A stretch of 64,000 nucleotides of DNA from Lineus longissimus (Eukaryota; Nemertea; Pilidiophora; Heteronemertea; Lineidae). Positions 1 to 12,900 of the stretch are shown here, one piece after another. Position numbers and translations under genes: made by a program. Numbering within the stretch: position 1 is the stretch's first letter; every line of letters starts with the position of its first letter. The stretch spans positions 20,664,437-20,728,436 of the forward strand of contig NC_088313.1 in the NCBI RefSeq assembly GCF_910592395.1. The letters run 5' to 3'. Below the pieces are notes generated by a model. That model did not search any database, was not told the DNA's origin, and was given only the letters and a program-made list of their open reading frames with translations.

Positions 1-30
1 GAATAGAATTAGAAGTTGGCTTCAACTTAC
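1..30 (-). other. Start of the intron downstream of the RRM1-completing exon (partial)
   Basis: This is the donor gtaagttgaagcc on the minus strand and the first 30 nt of the next CPEB intron. The exons for RRM2 and the zinc-binding C-terminal domain should follow beyond the window edge. Confidence 0.9.
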
Positions 31-149
31 TGGCTTATCTTTCATAGTAGGACTAGAGACACACCAATACAACTTCTCATCGTCCACAATGCAGGCGTCT
101 ATCAGGGCCTGCACCGACATCTCATCTTGGAACAACAAGAAACAATACC
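31..149 (-). CDS. CPEB2-4: CPEB2/3/4-type RNA-binding protein, internal exon (C-terminal half of RRM1)
   Basis: This 119-nt internal exon is flanked by a good acceptor (pyrimidine-rich, ending ctag) and a consensus donor (gtaagt). It completes a split Gly codon from the previous exon and then gives 39 codons with no stop. Its start reads GYCFLLFQDEMSVQALIDAC, which contains the RNP1 strand of RRM1. It continues through KLYWCVSSPTMKDKP. From memory of the family, vertebrate CPEB2-4 read GYAFLLFQEESSVQALIDAC and KLYLCVSSPTIKDKP here. The exon ends in phase 0 after KDKP, just before the linker to RRM2 (VQIRPW in relatives), which lies outside the window. RNP1 has Cys where vertebrates have Ala, and Trp replaces Leu in KLYWCV. 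CPEB RRM1 binds the U-rich cytoplasmic polyadenylation element in mRNA 3' UTRs. Family assignment is very secure, but which of CPEB2, 3 or 4 is not decidable because invertebrates usually have a single member of this class. Confidence 0.97.
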
Positions 150-2272
150 CTAGAAAGAGAAAAGAATGCAAAACACATCAGATTTGGAATCATAAAATGT
201 CATATTTGGGAGTAGGGATTTAGTTGCCATGTCCCCGGCCTTCTACAAGAGCATCATATTCTCGCTGCAGCCCAGTTCAGTTTGGCCAGATTATCTCATC
301 CATATCTGTACAGAAAGATTCGCTTCGAAAGGCAGAAGCAGGGGACTACAGCCAAGGCCCTGAAAATCAATAGGGAAAGGCTCATTCAATCAGCCATGTG
401 TCATCTGAGGTAAGTATCGTTAATGACAGAGATGGAAAGAGACTGATATTCATTAGCTTGACAAAGTATGATTGGACGTTTTGAGAATACTCAGCCGCAC
501 ACCCACCTTTATTGGGTAACAGACCCACACCAAAACCTCCTGATACAATCAAGCAATACCTTTGATGATATGTCAACAAATGGCCAGTAATGGGATTACA
601 GACGCCTTTCACTTCCTTGTGACATTAGCAGCTAATGTCTCATATAAAGACCCGAGGCGGTTCGACCCATAAAAGGATTAGACACCTTCTGGTTTGAAGA
701 CACCTGTACTTGAGGGCGCCTTTAAGGCCATTAGCAAGATGAATAATACCTGATCTCCATCAATACTTATCGTGTACTTAACATGTGCTTTCACCCAATC
801 AAGAACCAACATATGAGCACATGACTTCACAGAATGTACAAGTTGTTCACCTCAAGTTAAAGTGACACATCAGATTTCACCCAACATGATCACTTTACCA
901 GTGACACGTCCATAGACATTGCACTGTCAGGTTTCAATGACATGGTTGTGGAATGCCCTTTGTAGGAAAGAGACCTTTGATGATTGGCTAAGGACCAATC
1001 CATTTGCTGAACTAAAACACACTTGCTGATGTAAGTAATATGACAATGGATTCCAGAGAACCTTGGTGTTCAATAAAAGAACAATACTTGAGTGATTTTC
1101 ATTAGCCAGATTGTTTATTACCAAAGCAAGATAAACAGCATTTTGTCATGGTTTTCAGTGGCATTCATCAGATACCGAACAAGACTTCAACTTCCCAAAG
1201 CACAGGCTGATTCCTGAGGGGCATCAGTTCCGAACACCAGGGGCAACTGTTTCAGCTGCTTCCAGACAGGGAGCCTCCCTGGTACATACATGATGTATAC
1301 CTAGAGTTGGAGCCAACACAGCCAAACTGAAATACACTTATATCCCTATTACCCTGACATTATCTTCGATTGAGTCCCTCGTATCCAATATCATCATAAC
1401 TTCATCTGATCTGAGATGATGACAGTACAGGTGCTACGAGACATGACATTGCATGTTCAGTGTCATCACCACCAAGAGGTTGACAGGTCATTACCAGACC
1501 AATAAGTTCCATCAGTCTTTCACATGATAATCATTCTCTCATTGCTTTCAGTATAGAACTCTCAACATCTTGCTTTGTTGCAGTATATCACAAATATCAA
1601 AGATGTTAAGATGGCCATTTCAATCACCATCTTGAGAGAAATTATATAGAAATGAATCTGCTTTGGGTTATAGCTCACTGGTCAGATGGCAAGATCATGA
1701 TGAACAGAACAAAGTTAATGTCAAGAAGGAAGTCTTCTTCCATGCTCACTTGACCTCCTCACTACCAATCTAGCCCCGGCTGATCGTGACCCTTGCAGAT
1801 TGAGATGATGATAATATGTGAAGGGTTGAGCACATATCATCCACAAGGTGCTGACAGGTCATTATAACCAACGACACACGGCTGGGACACTCCTCCAGTC
1901 GATGGCAGGAAAATGAGACATGATTGCAGGATGTGACCTGCCAGGTTTGACGTTTACGGAAGAACACCAAGCAGGAGAATGTCTTTACCACACCAAGGAA
2001 GTTTCAAATTGTCACCAACCCAATAAGCAAGCCAAATGACATGAGAGCTACACCTCTATACCTTGTTTTCTGGTAAAGCATCAAGGTCATGAGAGAAATA
2101 TCATGTCATCGTCTACAAAAGATGGTGAATCATATTCCTGAGGCTCAAACATCGACAACAGGTACCCGGGCTTTGATAGCTACGAAAGCAGGGAGCGGCT
2201 CATAGACATGCACATCCAACCTGACTCACAACTCATCACGTTTTCCCATTATAAAGTACATGGGTGTAATAA

Positions 2273-2493
2273 GTGACTCGGTCTACCAAAACTAGGCGCT
2301 TGTCGCATCTGAACTTGACAGGTTGATACGGACTTGTTGTTCATTTCCCTATTGTAGACCTTTTGTGAAATCTATTACAAACTGATTTGGTCACATTTCA
2401 CAAAAGGTCTACAATAGGGAAATGAACAACAAGTCCGTATCAACCTGTCAAGTTCAGATGCGACAAGCGCCTAGTTTTGGTAGAGCGGGTCAC
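2273..2493. mobile_element. 221-bp palindromic foldback element, copy 1
   Basis: Two arms of about 100 bp are near-perfect reverse complements. They start GTGACTCGGTCTACCAAAAC and surround a short unique centre (ctattacaaactgatttggt). The whole 221 bp is repeated at 57373 and 61918. Flanks are ataa on the left and atat on the right, so a 4-bp target duplication would have to be mutated in this copy. There is no coding capacity. It is best described as a non-autonomous DNA transposon with very long terminal inverted repeats; the superfamily is not determined. Confidence 0.9.
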
Positions 2494-3904
2494 ATATGGA
2501 GGCACAGTCCAAGTTGTAAGGTTGCCACAGAAGTCTAATTTGGTCAATCAAGGATAAGGTTCTCATGTATCACTCCAGCTCCGGAGATGATGCTGATATC
2601 GCATCATTACGCCCCCCTAAAATCTGCACGGCACTATCACCATGACATGTCTGTTAGAATTACACAAGTGATATCGACTAGCGTGACCATACCATCTACG
2701 ACCTTTCCATGGTAATTGAAAATAAGACACCATATCTGAATGCCAGGAAAACAGATACCGTTCAACTGATCTAATAACTGGCGCTAGGATCAATTTGGCG
2801 ATGAATGCAGCCATTGCACATGAGTTTACCAACTGGTTTATCCAAGTGTCGCTACCTAACACCATGTTCGATCACTCAAATGAAACATGAATCACGGTCT
2901 TGAGCATGATCAATTGCTGGATGGCTCGCTATCATAAAAGGCTGCACAAGTTTGTTTCTACGTTCAATTTCCTGAACTCATTAAGGTTGGCATGCTCGTG
3001 AGCATCAATTGTTTCTTTTTTATCCTTGCCTGCTATTGTCATATCTGAGAACGGTCGCAATCAAACTGAAGTATCATCCAAACATCTATCAAGAAGTCGG
3101 TCAAACTGTGGCAAACGTGTTAAGGTAACTGATGAGCAGGAGGGAACATCAGCAAACACGTTTGCTTCGGGTTATAAAGTGGTTTTCGAGGACGCTCCCC
3201 AACCCCAAATATCTTGCCTACTGGATCGAGGTTACCACATAAACTACTGGTGGTATGCAACGACCAAAGCTTGTTGATCAAACACAACAGAATTGCTTCT
3301 CATTCGAGAGATATAGACAGAGCGACTAACTGGCATTCCCATGTCATTTTCTCAATTCTTATTCATTGCCTAGCCGTTTCCTTGCCAAACACCAACTGAC
3401 AGACTCGGGGAAATTTACGTAATCCAATGTTTTACGGCAAACAGTCAGTTGATGAGGCTAGACAAGGGGTTATTGGGACATAAAAGGATTACAGGATGTT
3501 TGGACGCGGTTAGTTGGGACACAATCAGTTTATAGTGGCTGGGGAGGCATGGTAGATACAAAGGCATGCCATTCATCATGGTTTTAAACTGAAATCACAT
3601 CTCCTATGATCTCCTGACCCTAGTATCCTGGTTGTAATACTGACCCTAACGCTCTCCAGATCATCAGTGACTGGACACTGACGATCATCGGTGATTGGAG
3701 ACTGATAGGAAAGCAATCAAATCTGGACATGTCAACCTTGAGTAGCAATACCATTCACGAAAGATCAATAATTAACCGTGGTGAAAAATTTACAACCAGT
3801 CAGCTGGGTTGTAGTACGGGCTGAGTCAGGAACCTATGAGGACACACGCTCTGAAAAAATGGATGAAAATTCCGTGGCAGACAGCTGGTTGGTGAGCTAC
3901 TCCA

Positions 3905-4160
3905 GTTGTGAGTCAGATCAGGCCAGGCTGAGGACAAACTGATGAACAAACGACACTCATCACCTGAGGTCTGCAACATCGAATTTCAATCATTTTAATG
4001 AATGCATCTCATTTATCAAATTTAAACCCATTTGATTTGACAACAAATTTTGAGCTTCACCAGGTGGTGGGCAGCGACTTCAGATCAGGACTGAGGCAGA
4101 TCAGGACAGGCTGAGGACTAACTGACAAGCAGACGTCCTTTGATGAGCAGACGTCCACTC
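3905..4160. repeat. Diverged local duplication, about 180-bp offset
   Basis: agatcaggccaggctgagga near 3915 recurs as agatcaggacaggctgagga near 4098, followed in both by related text (aactga..., then gaa(c)ttcaatcat and gcatgcctc or gcatctc). The copies are strongly diverged and the borders are approximate. Confidence 0.45.
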
Positions 4161-7100
4161 TGAATGTCAACACTGAACTTCAATCATAAAGCATGGTGAT
4201 CTGTGAGTGCATGCCTCACCAGATGTACCCATCAGAGTGTCATGCTTCACACACACACCAGGTAAACAGGAATTCACATCTATCTATCAACTTTGGTGAC
4301 GCTGCCATGGTTCCATTCCGAAAGCACATATCAAACACCAATTAATAACAATAATCAATCGATAAACAACTGATCCATAATACAAAACCCCATGATTTAT
4401 GCAAGAACACTGAGTGAAAACATGGAAATATCAAAATGTCTACCATCAACCTGTTTCCTCCGCAAATATGCTGATGAAGGAATTCATTATAACCATGTTA
4501 TTCTCTACTTTGTGGTCTGTCCATTCTCAGTGCACCTTGCCCCCTTTGTTGTTCATCACCCCGTGTCGTACACCTCAGTTAAATCTCTATCAATCCAAGG
4601 CCACTCTTTATTCTAGAAGATTACATCATGCCATTACAACCAGGGAACTGACCATTCTCCATGGGTGAGTGGACATTTGTGTACTATTCCTGTGATTGTA
4701 GTATGCAATGTGACCAATGCCGACACGTTCTGCCCAGTTATGGCCATAAAACTTAATACACGACCGGAATATATGGTCCAAGAACCGATCACTCTATCAG
4801 ATTAGGGCGCTATTTTAATGGCCCAATCAATTTTACCAGCTCCCATTCATCATTTTGGACAGTGGCATATGGCAGAATGCCAAATGAACATTGGGATTTT
4901 CGATCATATTTACAGTTTTGTTATAGCGTGGAAATGATTGCCTGTCTCAGTTTCTCCTTTGTTGATATCTTATTAACCGGAAGCAATACAAACAAGCTTG
5001 TGCTTCTTCAATATTTTTGATGGTCTTTTATTGTTGTGTTTTTTTTGTATTTCACTGTTTTCTGCTTTTCACATCTATTTTTCACACTACCTTGAGGCAG
5101 GCCTAGTGTGACATTAGCATGACTCCAACTAAAACAGAACTCCATAAATTTCTAATAGAAATCTGTTTTAACAGGTGCCCGTTCTCAAAAACATGCTTCA
5201 AGCAATATTTCCATACAATGTCTCAGTGTGGATATGTTGGTTTTTCATGGAAGAGAGTGACGCTTGCAGGCTGAGGTTAACTATCACAAGAAATGTCTTT
5301 TTGTGAGAGGAGAATAGTTCAAACTTCCAACTTCAGATAACTGTGACAAAGTGCTTAGCACCTGTACCAAATTGCAAAACTAGCAAGTCATAAAAGACAA
5401 CTAATATGCCTCGAAAGTGCCAATTATAGGGTTGAATATTTCATGAGCCGTGGATAAACTGGCAGATGTTGACCAGAAAATGGCAGGACCAAAGAGCTAA
5501 CCAGATGTGAATTTGCCAGAAAGTTGGCCGAATAGGCAAAAAGGTCAGACACCGCAGCTCAAAAACATGATAATGACAAAATGGACAAGTTATTACTTAG
5601 TAACGATCATTGTCACAGGAAATGGAGAAAATCATTTCACCCTAATGATTTCACCTCCTTCCTGGACACAAGGAGATATTCCAACTGTACACGGTAGAAC
5701 AGGCTTCAGGCTAAGTTGGACTCAATACAGCTATGCATTCTATGGAAACAGTGCAGATATAACATGTATGTGGTAAACATGAAATGAAGAACAGACAGTA
5801 GGTGTCATGGCAGATTGCCCCGGCTTTTTTCCCTGTCAAGAGAGAGGAATCGTATTATGGATCCTGAAAGTGCCAGAATGGTGATCTATGAACATTACAA
5901 TGTAGCTCAAGCAGATTGGTAAGGAACTAATCATCCGTTGTGAGGAGACCCATTGGCAGATACCTCTGATATAATTTCTCATATGTCACTAGGGAAACCG
6001 CAATGATTGCCATCAACCTATTTTAGGTGTGTGACAATTTAGTTGGTGAGCCATTTTGCCAGGAACACTTCCACTTATTTCATCATGAGTTCTTTTTCTT
6101 GATCACTCACTCTTTACTGGGCAAATGCCAAGATATTGTGTATCTTATTCCATCTGCTCTTCTCTCATTTCAAAAGCAAAAACTGCCTTGAAAAGCAACA
6201 ATACCTTGAGAGAAAGGTTTTTAAGAAAGGCATAAACAACAATCCCAATTCTTCTCTGCCACAATTGGTTGGCAAACGTTGCTCTTTGGAGCCCACGTTT
6301 CCTTCCATTTAGAAAAATCTACAAGTCATCCTGGAAAAAAACGACTATTTTCTAAAATGTTTGTTGAAAATGCCAAGAACAGCCCAAGTGGACCAAAATA
6401 GATCTGCAAAACAATCCATCAATTATGGTGAAATGTTGTCAGCATCTCCAAATAATGAGATCAAGAAAAACCAACATTTGACTTGATTTGACACAATATT
6501 TTTTTCCCCGGAGGGAGATAAGGCACGGAAGATACTTGTGGCAAGAAGTGTTATTACCCCAAGGCAAACGAAAGCATTGAAGAGCTGAAGGAGCAGAAGA
6601 GGTGGTGAACAGCTCGTACTGATGGTACAAGGCAAGATGGAGGGCTAAAGGTGCTGAAGCAACCGAGCTGGAGCAGGCAAGGTCAGGAGCACTTCCTCAG
6701 GCTGAGGGAACATGATCTCAATCTCTTCATCTTGTGGGGAAAACACATTAACAGAACATCTCCAGTCCCAAACTGTTTACTTCAGAACTGAAAGTTTGTC
6801 AGAAGGAATGATCCAGGCGGAACCATGCTTGGTTAAAAGTTCACCATGACTGTTGTGTTAATCCATCACCTTGTCATACCAAGAGACAGAGGCCCGTTTG
6901 GGACATCAAGCCAGCACTTCTCACAACCATCACTTCATACCAACTTTTGACTGAATGGACAGCAAGAGCTTGTTGGTCAAGCGAATCAGACATTCAGAAA
7001 ATGGTGAAATACCCAAGAGGAACCAGCAACCCAAGGAAACACTGATCAACAAGAAACCGACCTGAAAACTTATTCTCAGCTCCCAAGCTGCAAACAGTTG

Positions 7101-7917
7101 ACTGGCTGCTGACAGATTCCCTTTTTCTTCTCTGCCCAGGAAATCTCTAGAAACACCAGATCACCACGTAGCATGTCATTTTTTGCCAGATAAGGAGAGG
7201 AAAGTCACGCTATGTCTACCAAAATACATAAACGTCCATCGCAATTTCTCAACTTTTTCCCGCAAGAAGAAGATTATTCGTCGATCAAGTGACAGGAAAC
7301 ATGTCATCATTTACATGTTGCAGATATTGCAACATCGTGTTTAGATGATTGTACCACTTCAAGAGGTGATCAGAAGTTTGGAGAGCACTGTTTCCTTTCC
7401 ACTCCACCCATATTTCCCCGATGACACGATCTCCGGTAGTATCAGGTGGGTTTAACAGCAGAGGTGCCGACGTAGAAGCGTTCACTCGTCATCTGCAGGT
7501 GGAAATGGCACTTGATGTGGAATGTCTCGTTAGTAGGGGCATGGAAGCTGAATGCAATTGGTGTCATGAGACAGATGGTACTGGCATTCGTCTTGTTGGT
7601 GAGCAGTCTGATCAAAGATTATTGGGCGGTCTTGACCATTGCTCTTTACCCCCTGGCTTCTCTGGAAGAGCATGCAAGGACTATCATTTCAGAAATCTCT
7701 ATTACTCACCACCTGACATTTTGGAGGTAGACCAAGTTGTTTGTATATTCAGAAGTGCGGCTTTCTAAATGAAATGGCCAGGGCCATTGTGCTCACCTCA
7801 TGTGGAGGAAAGATGGATAAAGAGCATGGTCTTGTGTCATGTAGTGTTAGGTTTGATGTAGGTCCAAGCAATTACAATTTCCCCAAAATGGCCAATTTAC
7901 AGTACATTCGACCTCTG

Positions 7918-7937
7918 TGACCTTGAAAAGTAGGTCA
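7918..7937. promoter_or_regulatory. Everted nuclear-receptor half-sites with 8-bp spacer (unit 1)
   Basis: TGACCT, eight bases, then AGGTCA. Both halves match the nuclear-receptor consensus half-site in everted arrangement. The arrangement recurs in the other two units of this repeat. Receptor binding is inference. Confidence 0.35.
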
Positions 7938-8231
7938 AATCAAAGAAGACCCGGGTGACACATTGAATGGTTGTTAGAATTAGATGTACCTATGATATAA
8001 AATTGGTGCCAATCGGGCAAGTCATTACTAGGAATAATGGCATTTTGAAGAATTTAGGATTTGGCCCCCTCCCTGGAGGCCAAACGGCAAATCAGATCGC
8101 ACCAAACTTCAGTACCTGAGATCACCTGACCAAGGGGTACATGTGTACTTAATTTGTGATCAATAGTCATTGCAGTTAAGAAACGTGCCATTGTTACGGC
8201 CTGACGGCGAATTTACGCCATTTGACGTCTG

Positions 8232-8251
8232 TGACCTTGACAAGAAGGTCA
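8232..8251. promoter_or_regulatory. Everted nuclear-receptor half-sites with 8-bp spacer (unit 2)
   Basis: TGACCT, eight bases (tgacaaga), AGGTCA. Spacing and half-sites are the same as in unit 1 although the spacer sequence has changed. Confidence 0.35.
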
Positions 8252-8532
8252 AATTAAAAACCTGTGTGATATATACTGTATGGTGGTTAGATGTACCCAT
8301 GATATCAAATTGGTGGCAATCGGGCAAGAAGTTAAGGAATAATCACATTTTTAAGGTTTTTGGATTTTGCCCCCTGGTGGTCAAGTGGTGAATCATATTG
8401 GACCAAACTTCGGTCCCTGAGATCAGCTGACTAAGGGGTAAATGTGTACCAAATTTGGTATCAATAGTCATTGCAGTTTAGAAACGTGCCATCGTTACAT
8501 CCTAACGGCCAATTTACACCATTTGACCTCTG

Positions 8533-8552
8533 TGACCTTGAAAAGGAGGTCA
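8533..8552. promoter_or_regulatory. Everted nuclear-receptor half-sites with 8-bp spacer (unit 3)
   Basis: TGACCT, eight bases, AGGTCA. Here the surrounding TTTGACCTC and GAGGTCAAA also form a perfect 9-bp inverted repeat, adding one more half-site upstream. Confidence 0.35.
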
Positions 8553-8799
8553 AATCAAAAACCCGGAGGATATATGATGCACCTTTGCTAGAAGTACCTA
8601 CCATATTTTTTTCAAAATTTCCCGACTACTATTGAGGGAGATATTGCATATTTTCACTTTTAACGTTTGGCCCCCTGGTGGCCAAACCATGAAACGAATC
8701 GGACCGAAACTTGGTCTCCCAGGTGTCATTACATAAGGGTACATGTGTACCAAGTTTCAACTCAATAGCTCTAACAGTTACGAAACGTGCCCTGCTAAC

Positions 8800-8833
8800 G
8801 GACGACGGACGACGACGACGACGACGACGACGC

Positions 8834-8881
<48 letters not shown>

Positions 8882-8892
8882 ACGACGGACGC
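8800..8892. repeat. (ACG)n trinucleotide microsatellite
   Basis: About 90 bp of almost uninterrupted gac/acg triplets have only a few interruptions (gacgg and gccg). It is part of the repeat at 7789-8933. Poly-arginine open frames on both strands here are artefacts of the triplet repeat. Confidence 0.97.
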
Positions 8893-8906
8893 CACGGTAT
8901 GGGATA

Positions 8907-8932
8907 AGCTCACCTCTGCTAAGAGGTGAGCT
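8907..8932. repeat. Perfect hairpin at the end of the three-unit repeat
   Basis: An 11-bp arm, AGCTCACCTCT, is followed by a 4-nt loop (GCTA) and its exact reverse complement. It directly follows the (ACG)n tract and marks the right end of the interspersed repeat. Confidence 0.85.
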
Positions 8933-9576
8933 AAACAGTGTGTTTAGCTTCAGTCAGTAGGCCTGACTTGGGATCTTCCTGTCCACAACTGACCCCTGGA
9001 ATGACCCCTGATTGTACCAAGCAGCCACGCCATGAGTGCCTCAGCCTTCACCATCAAAGATGAAAACCTCTCAGCCAATCTTATTCCCATCAAATCACGT
9101 GAGTCCACCACCACTTCAACAAACATCACAAGTCCATAACGCGTCTTCCGTGCAAACTGACCAGAACATTAATCTGACCATGCTGACATTGCCGTCATGG
9201 TGTCAGCGCCTAAACCATGCATTACAATGACTCATGTTCAAGCTATACATCACTGATACGCATTAGCGTAATATGAAATACATGTAGCGGTGATGGTGAG
9301 GATGTCACAAGCTTGTTCGTAGCTGTCATAACAGGAAATCTCGCACATTAACAGATTTCACATCTTTACACGGTGATTGGTAGAAGTGAAGTATTGCACT
9401 CATTGTAATCAGGGAAAGACTCTCAACTCAGTGGAAGTTGATAACAAAACGAGGATGACTTACATATTGTCTACAACGATTAATGAATGGAAGTCTTATC
9501 ATAAGAACCTCGAGTTCAGAAGGTTCCACTATTTCCAATTATTGCGGATGAATTGCCTTCATAATCATGCTCTCGT

Positions 9577-9918
9577 CCATGGTCTCAAACAGAAGACCTT
9601 ATAGGCCTGTTTCCGTTCAATACCAATAATGAGATTTGAAGAAGAAGTGCTTCAAATGTTATTTGCCTCTCAAAATGCCAACTGAAAGCTCCATGGTCTC
9701 AAACAGAAGACCTTATAGGCCTGTTTCCGTTCAATACCAATAATGAGATTTGAAGAAGAAGTGCTTCAAATGTTATTTGCCTCTCAAAATGCCAACTGAA
9801 AGCTCCATGGTCTCAAACAGAAGACCTTATAGGCCTGTTTCCGTTCAATACCAATAATGAGATATGAAGAAGAAGTGCTTCAAATGTTATTCGCCTCTCA
9901 AAATGCCAACTGAAAGCT
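9577..9918. repeat. 114-bp tandem repeat, three copies
   Basis: The unit beginning ccatggtctcaaacagaag starts at 9577, 9691 and 9805, so the period is exactly 114 bp. The array ends at 9918. Copies are almost identical; the third differs at a few bases (gagatatgaag for gagatttgaag, ttattcgcc for ttatttgcc). There are no coding features. The near-identity points to a recent local expansion. Confidence 0.96.
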
Positions 9919-12900
9919 TGAAGCAGTCCCCATAGCAATCACACCTCAATGAACAGCGTATTTTGCTGAGATCCCTAGCTGCATTTTAGTACACACCCCA
10001 AAGGTATTGCCAATACCAATCTTGTGATATTATCAGCAGCTTTGCCCCCATCCCCCAGCATTATGCATGGTTCCTCAAACCTTACCGATTTATCTAGATC
10101 CATTATTTCCAATAGAAATCGAGGAAATGAACACTTCTAGTTGAGAGCATTTCCAATATGCCAGCGGAGCACGTCTCATGGTTTATTTGGGAGTTCTCCC
10201 ATCACTAGCATAATTCAGGCATGGATCGGCTTGGTTGAGTTAATCCTATCGACCATCCCTTAGTCTTGTCGGCTGTGAAATGGACATGTTTGGCAAAGGA
10301 TTCCTCGTGTGGGGCACGAAGATATTTGATACTCTGATTAATCTATCATGATATCAGTTCCTAATAAACACATGCGATGTTTCAGCATCACACTCACAGC
10401 CTTGTCAACATCACCAAAGTATCCAGAACCATCATCACATTCAATTAATTTGTGCAAAATGTTCAACTTCAAAATCTCAGTTTTCTCTTGATTAGATTCC
10501 AAGCCTCACACCTCTTACCCAACACCTCTCAGAATAACAGGCACAAAGCTAAGCTTCAAAGAAAACTTCACATGCCTCAAAAGAGCCAAACGATTCATCA
10601 TATCAACTTCAAGTAATTGTGAATTTTGTTTCTTTTTTATTTGCGCTGGGTGTCTTCCTGATCAGCAAAAGCTTTCTATAGAAGTTAGCATCACTTACAC
10701 GATGGGTTTCACCCTCAGCTGACTCAACATTTCTGTACATCACAGGAAAGTGAGGTAGAGGAGTCTTGATTCAAGTTGGGATGAAGTTGATTGAATCCCA
10801 ATTACTGTAGCCTGTTTGTGCAGAAAATGACAAGTTGTGTTATAGTCTCACTTTCACTTTCAAACTTGTAATCGGTTTATGTGCAACTGTTGACAAGTCT
10901 TTGACATCACAAGAATACCTGTATACCATGGGACACCAGTGATACCAACCACAGGAAGTCAGCATGGCACAGCAATGGCAACTTCCCACAGGTGAAAACT
11001 GTGAAGACTTTGATGAACCATATTCGATGTGGGCAGTTTATTTAGGTCACAGACTTGGGCTAATGAAGCCCACCCTAGCGACATTATCGTTTTATTATAT
11101 ATAAAACTCATCCTTGGTCATCTGTCTCGCATGTGATAATCAGGCCAAATAAACCATCAGAGGATCTGTAAAGAAGCAGATGATCCATCCTGGTCAAAGC
11201 TGAAGCCCGCCTGACTGGCCTCAAGATAAGGTATTTACTCAATGGAATTAAGATTAACAGCATCTCATCATTGGGCCATTAACGAAAACCACCAAGAGAT
11301 GCAATATTGGATTGGTATCGACCGAAATGACCCACAACACAAAGGGTTCCAAACCCAATTCAGCAACAGCAATATCAAGACCCTTACTTGTGAGATAGAA
11401 AGTGGACTGCAATGAGAAGTGGCAGAACCAACAGCTCTGCAGCAGAATGATTGATTTTCAACTCTTCCCCACCCTTCCGACGTTTTGCCTTTCATGACGA
11501 GAGTGTACTCATCCAATGGGAAAAGAAGCTTTATGGAGAACTCTAGTCAAGTAGCCAATTGAACAGATGGTCATACTTCAAGAAGTACTTTAGACTGACT
11601 CAACATTCTTTCCCATTATGTAAAAGTATGTTATATTGTGTTAAGAAGAAGCTAATTCCTGGCAAATTAAAGCTCTATATTTTTGCAAGAGAAGAACATA
11701 GAACTGTCAAGTTTTCTGAACTTGGCCTTCAATCCAAAGGAGCAATCGACGTCCCAAACCACATCCACTACATTCAGTAGCTGGCACACAGAGCAAAAGC
11801 ATAAAGCAAGCGTTCAATTTGACATCGTGAATTCATGAACACATTCTCTAAATAGCACCCGCAACGTGTTCACAATAAGTAACACCATAAATTCACTTTA
11901 AAGAGAAGCTATTGCTTCAACTACCGTTGTAAATCCTTTAAATGGCAATGTCCCAAACCAAGCATTCAAAGCATGCACTTTCTCATCAATGCCATTAGTG
12001 GTGGAAAATGACTACAAGGGCTCTAACCGATGATTTGGCTTTAATGCCAGGATTTGAATTTGAAGGCCATGAATGAATCTAACCGATACTCGATTGGCTT
12101 GCATTCTGGGAGAGAGTTTTTGCTGCAGCTGAGAGTTTATGTACTCCTTTGGAAAGAGCAGTTCAACAGAACAGTTGAAGACCTGTCATGACATTACCCC
12201 TTCCAATGGCAGACTGAAGTTGGAGTGAATTTGAGTTGTCTCTTTGGAGACCAGATGGCAACAGGCTTTTGAAGGCCCTTGCTGCTATTATAGATCTGAG
12301 GTCTTATACTATAGGTGCTTCCTCTATTACACCCCAAATCATCACGAATTCCAATCAGTAGTGTGTTTTTCTTGTAGCGGTGAGTGTATGCGGGCCGGGT
12401 GTGAATAAGTCTGCCTGTGTACAGCTCATCGCCATTAAGTAGAGACATGCCTCCCCTGAGATACAAGTCAATAAGTCTTATCTTTTGTGGAGCAAAAGAA
12501 GCACTTCTTGCTGTGTGGAAGTGTAAACTACAAGTTGAATGGAGGAGTGCGAATCAAGAATTCACCGCAGGCTCACATTTCTGTGATCATAGTGCAATCT
12601 ACTGTCTACCGTCTCAAAACAGAAAGCAGATATAGCTTTAGGCAACAAAAACAACTCCTCGTAAACCTTCTTTTCCCACTCAAGCCAGCCTCCGCACAAA
12701 CATAAAACACAAAATGGCATCCTTCCCTCTTCATTTTTTCATATCATTTGAAAATGTTGAAGGACGCAAGCAATGACTAAACAGGAACAAAAAATATCTT
12801 TAAGGTTTTATCTGCCTTTGTGAGTCACGTTCCTTCGACAATCTTAAGCAGAAGCCATGAAGTCAGGAGTGGTTTTTGAATACCAATCGCTACGATGATA

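Larger units (their letters stand above)
7789..8933 (+). repeat. Interspersed repeat: three diverged ~300-bp units, (ACG)n tract and terminal hairpin
   Basis: Three units recur with offsets of 314 and 301 bp, marked by ctgtgacctt at 7915, 8229 and 8530. Each contains ccatttgacctctgtgacc, a ccccct(gg)tgg block and a block like aaggggtacatgtgtacc, followed by cagttaagaaacgtgcc. The third unit runs into a long (ACG)n tract and then into a perfect hairpin. The left end is uncertain: gctcacctca near 7790 resembles the right-end hairpin arm, which suggests the element starts there. There is no coding capacity. The layout is that of a non-autonomous interspersed repeat with internal tandem units; class not determined. 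Confidence 0.75.

Noticed and set aside
3128-3160. ctgatgag as a hammerhead ribozyme core
   Set aside because: The required GAAA after a stem II is missing, and no flanking stems are seen.
8629-8929. Poly-arginine open frames on both strands
   Set aside because: They are translations of the (ACG)n microsatellite.
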